Positions 63,263-64,000 of a stretch of 64,000 bases of DNA are shown in pieces (the stretch's first letter is position 1; every line of letters starts with the position of its first letter). Origin of the DNA: Chamaelirium japonicum (taxonomy: Eukaryota; Streptophyta; Magnoliopsida; Liliales; Melanthiaceae); the NCBI GenBank assembly GCA_947650365.1, contig OX393550.1, positions 48,034,440 to 48,098,439 on the forward strand, written 5' to 3'. Both the position numbers and the translations under genes were made by a program. Under the pieces are notes generated by a model. It saw nothing but the letters and a program-made list of their open reading frames with translations. It made no database searches and was not told the DNA's origin.

Positions 63263-64000
63263 ACTATTATGGGCAGCCCAATAGAATATGACAAATGCTC
63301 AATGGTGCCACATCACACCAAACAAAGGCTTTGTATACCTTCCCAATGGAAATGAGTACACGACATCAAGTATTAATTTGAACGCCTGAACCCCTCGTGA
63401 ACCAAGCTAGGTTGTAAGGTATTATCAACATTTCAATCTTGAGCCCAAGTTTCCCAGCCATTATTTGAGACACATGGATTTTAGTGCTTCTGTTGTCTGT
63501 ATAAGAGTACATTGTTGTCTGTATAAGAGTATATTGTTGTCCGTAAGATGCACATGTAATGCATAATATTTGTACATGTGGCACAACAAATACTATGGTG
63601 GCGCCAAATATTAGACTTTGGTGCTTTGGCAGTGGCAAAGACTTGATAGATAACCAATGCATGGGTCCTAACATCCCCTTCAGTCATCAACTTGTATAGT
63701 TTAAACATTTCTTGTTGCATCTCATTATCATGTTCCTCAACGGGACCTTCATTAACCTCATACGCGACTCCAAGATCAGCACTTAAGTCATCATTGTCGA
63801 CAATAGGGGTATGAGCCTACTGACTATTTCTATATCAAGAAAAGCTATGTCACATATCACCGCATACACTTATAAGGTTGCATAATTTGCATTCTATGGT
63901 TGGGGTGCTAAAACTTTGCGATCTTTGTGCTCACCTTGCTCTGAGAGCCTTGTTTGTTCTCATAAGTGTCTAGGTGGGAGTTGTAATCCTGCTTGATGTG
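63263..64000. other. Unassigned right edge; short ~23-bp tandem repeat
   Basis: The phrase ttgttgtctgtataagagta occurs about three times at 63490-63550. Short open frames only; no family was recognised. Confidence 0.6.

Noticed and set aside
61158..64000. N-terminal exons of the RIN2-like gene
   Set aside because: I looked for hydrophobic family segments ending in phase 2 on the minus strand and found none I could support.

Overview
The window is nuclear DNA of a flowering plant. It has spliced protein-coding genes with GT-AG introns, and most of it is plant transposable elements: Ty3/gypsy of the Tat type, Ty1/copia, a TRIM, CACTA, several hAT-like elements and L1-type LINEs. The species cannot be fixed from the sequence; a monocot is plausible but unproven. 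There is no bacterial-type gene organisation, and I recognise no tRNA, rRNA or CRISPR array.

Two host genes can be reconstructed exon by exon, both on the minus strand and both cut by a window edge. (1) SKA1, a spindle and kinetochore-associated protein, runs from its ATG at 27905 to 317. Eight exons with consistent phases give 244 residues; the last exon lies left of position 1. Exons 4 and 5 are separated by a 24.3-kb intron. (2) A RIN2/RIN3-type (gp78/AMFR-like) membrane RING-H2 E3 ubiquitin ligase with a C-terminal CUE-type domain runs from beyond 61157 to its stop at 40982. Eight exons are visible, including the RING, CUE and stop; the N-terminal exons are right of the window or not recognised. 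One of its introns is 15.0 kb.

The repeats are stacked. SKA1 intron 4 holds a decayed Copia element (plus strand). That Copia is interrupted by a 1.2-kb non-autonomous hAT (7526-8761) and by a young 17.1-kb Tat-lineage Gypsy element (8921-26032, minus strand). The Gypsy LTRs differ by about 9 substitutions and one 14-bp indel in 2.87 kb. SKA1 intron 5 holds a complete 325-bp TRIM. Between the genes lie a non-coding LTR element split by a 5.4-kb CACTA (30086-35446), a Copia 3-prime fragment with a 2.3-kb LTR, and a fold-back element (39378-40212). The long RIN2-like intron holds hairpin and tandem repeats, a 5-prime-truncated L1 LINE with an intact RT motif, an older antisense LINE remnant, and a hAT inside a hAT-like element.

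The main biological interest is that two ordinary housekeeping-type genes keep readable exons while carrying very large, densely nested transposon introns. Secondary points are an E2F-type site and complementary GA/UC tracts around SKA1 exon 1, five elements with exact 8-bp target duplications of hAT type, and unusual repeat architecture inside the young Gypsy element.
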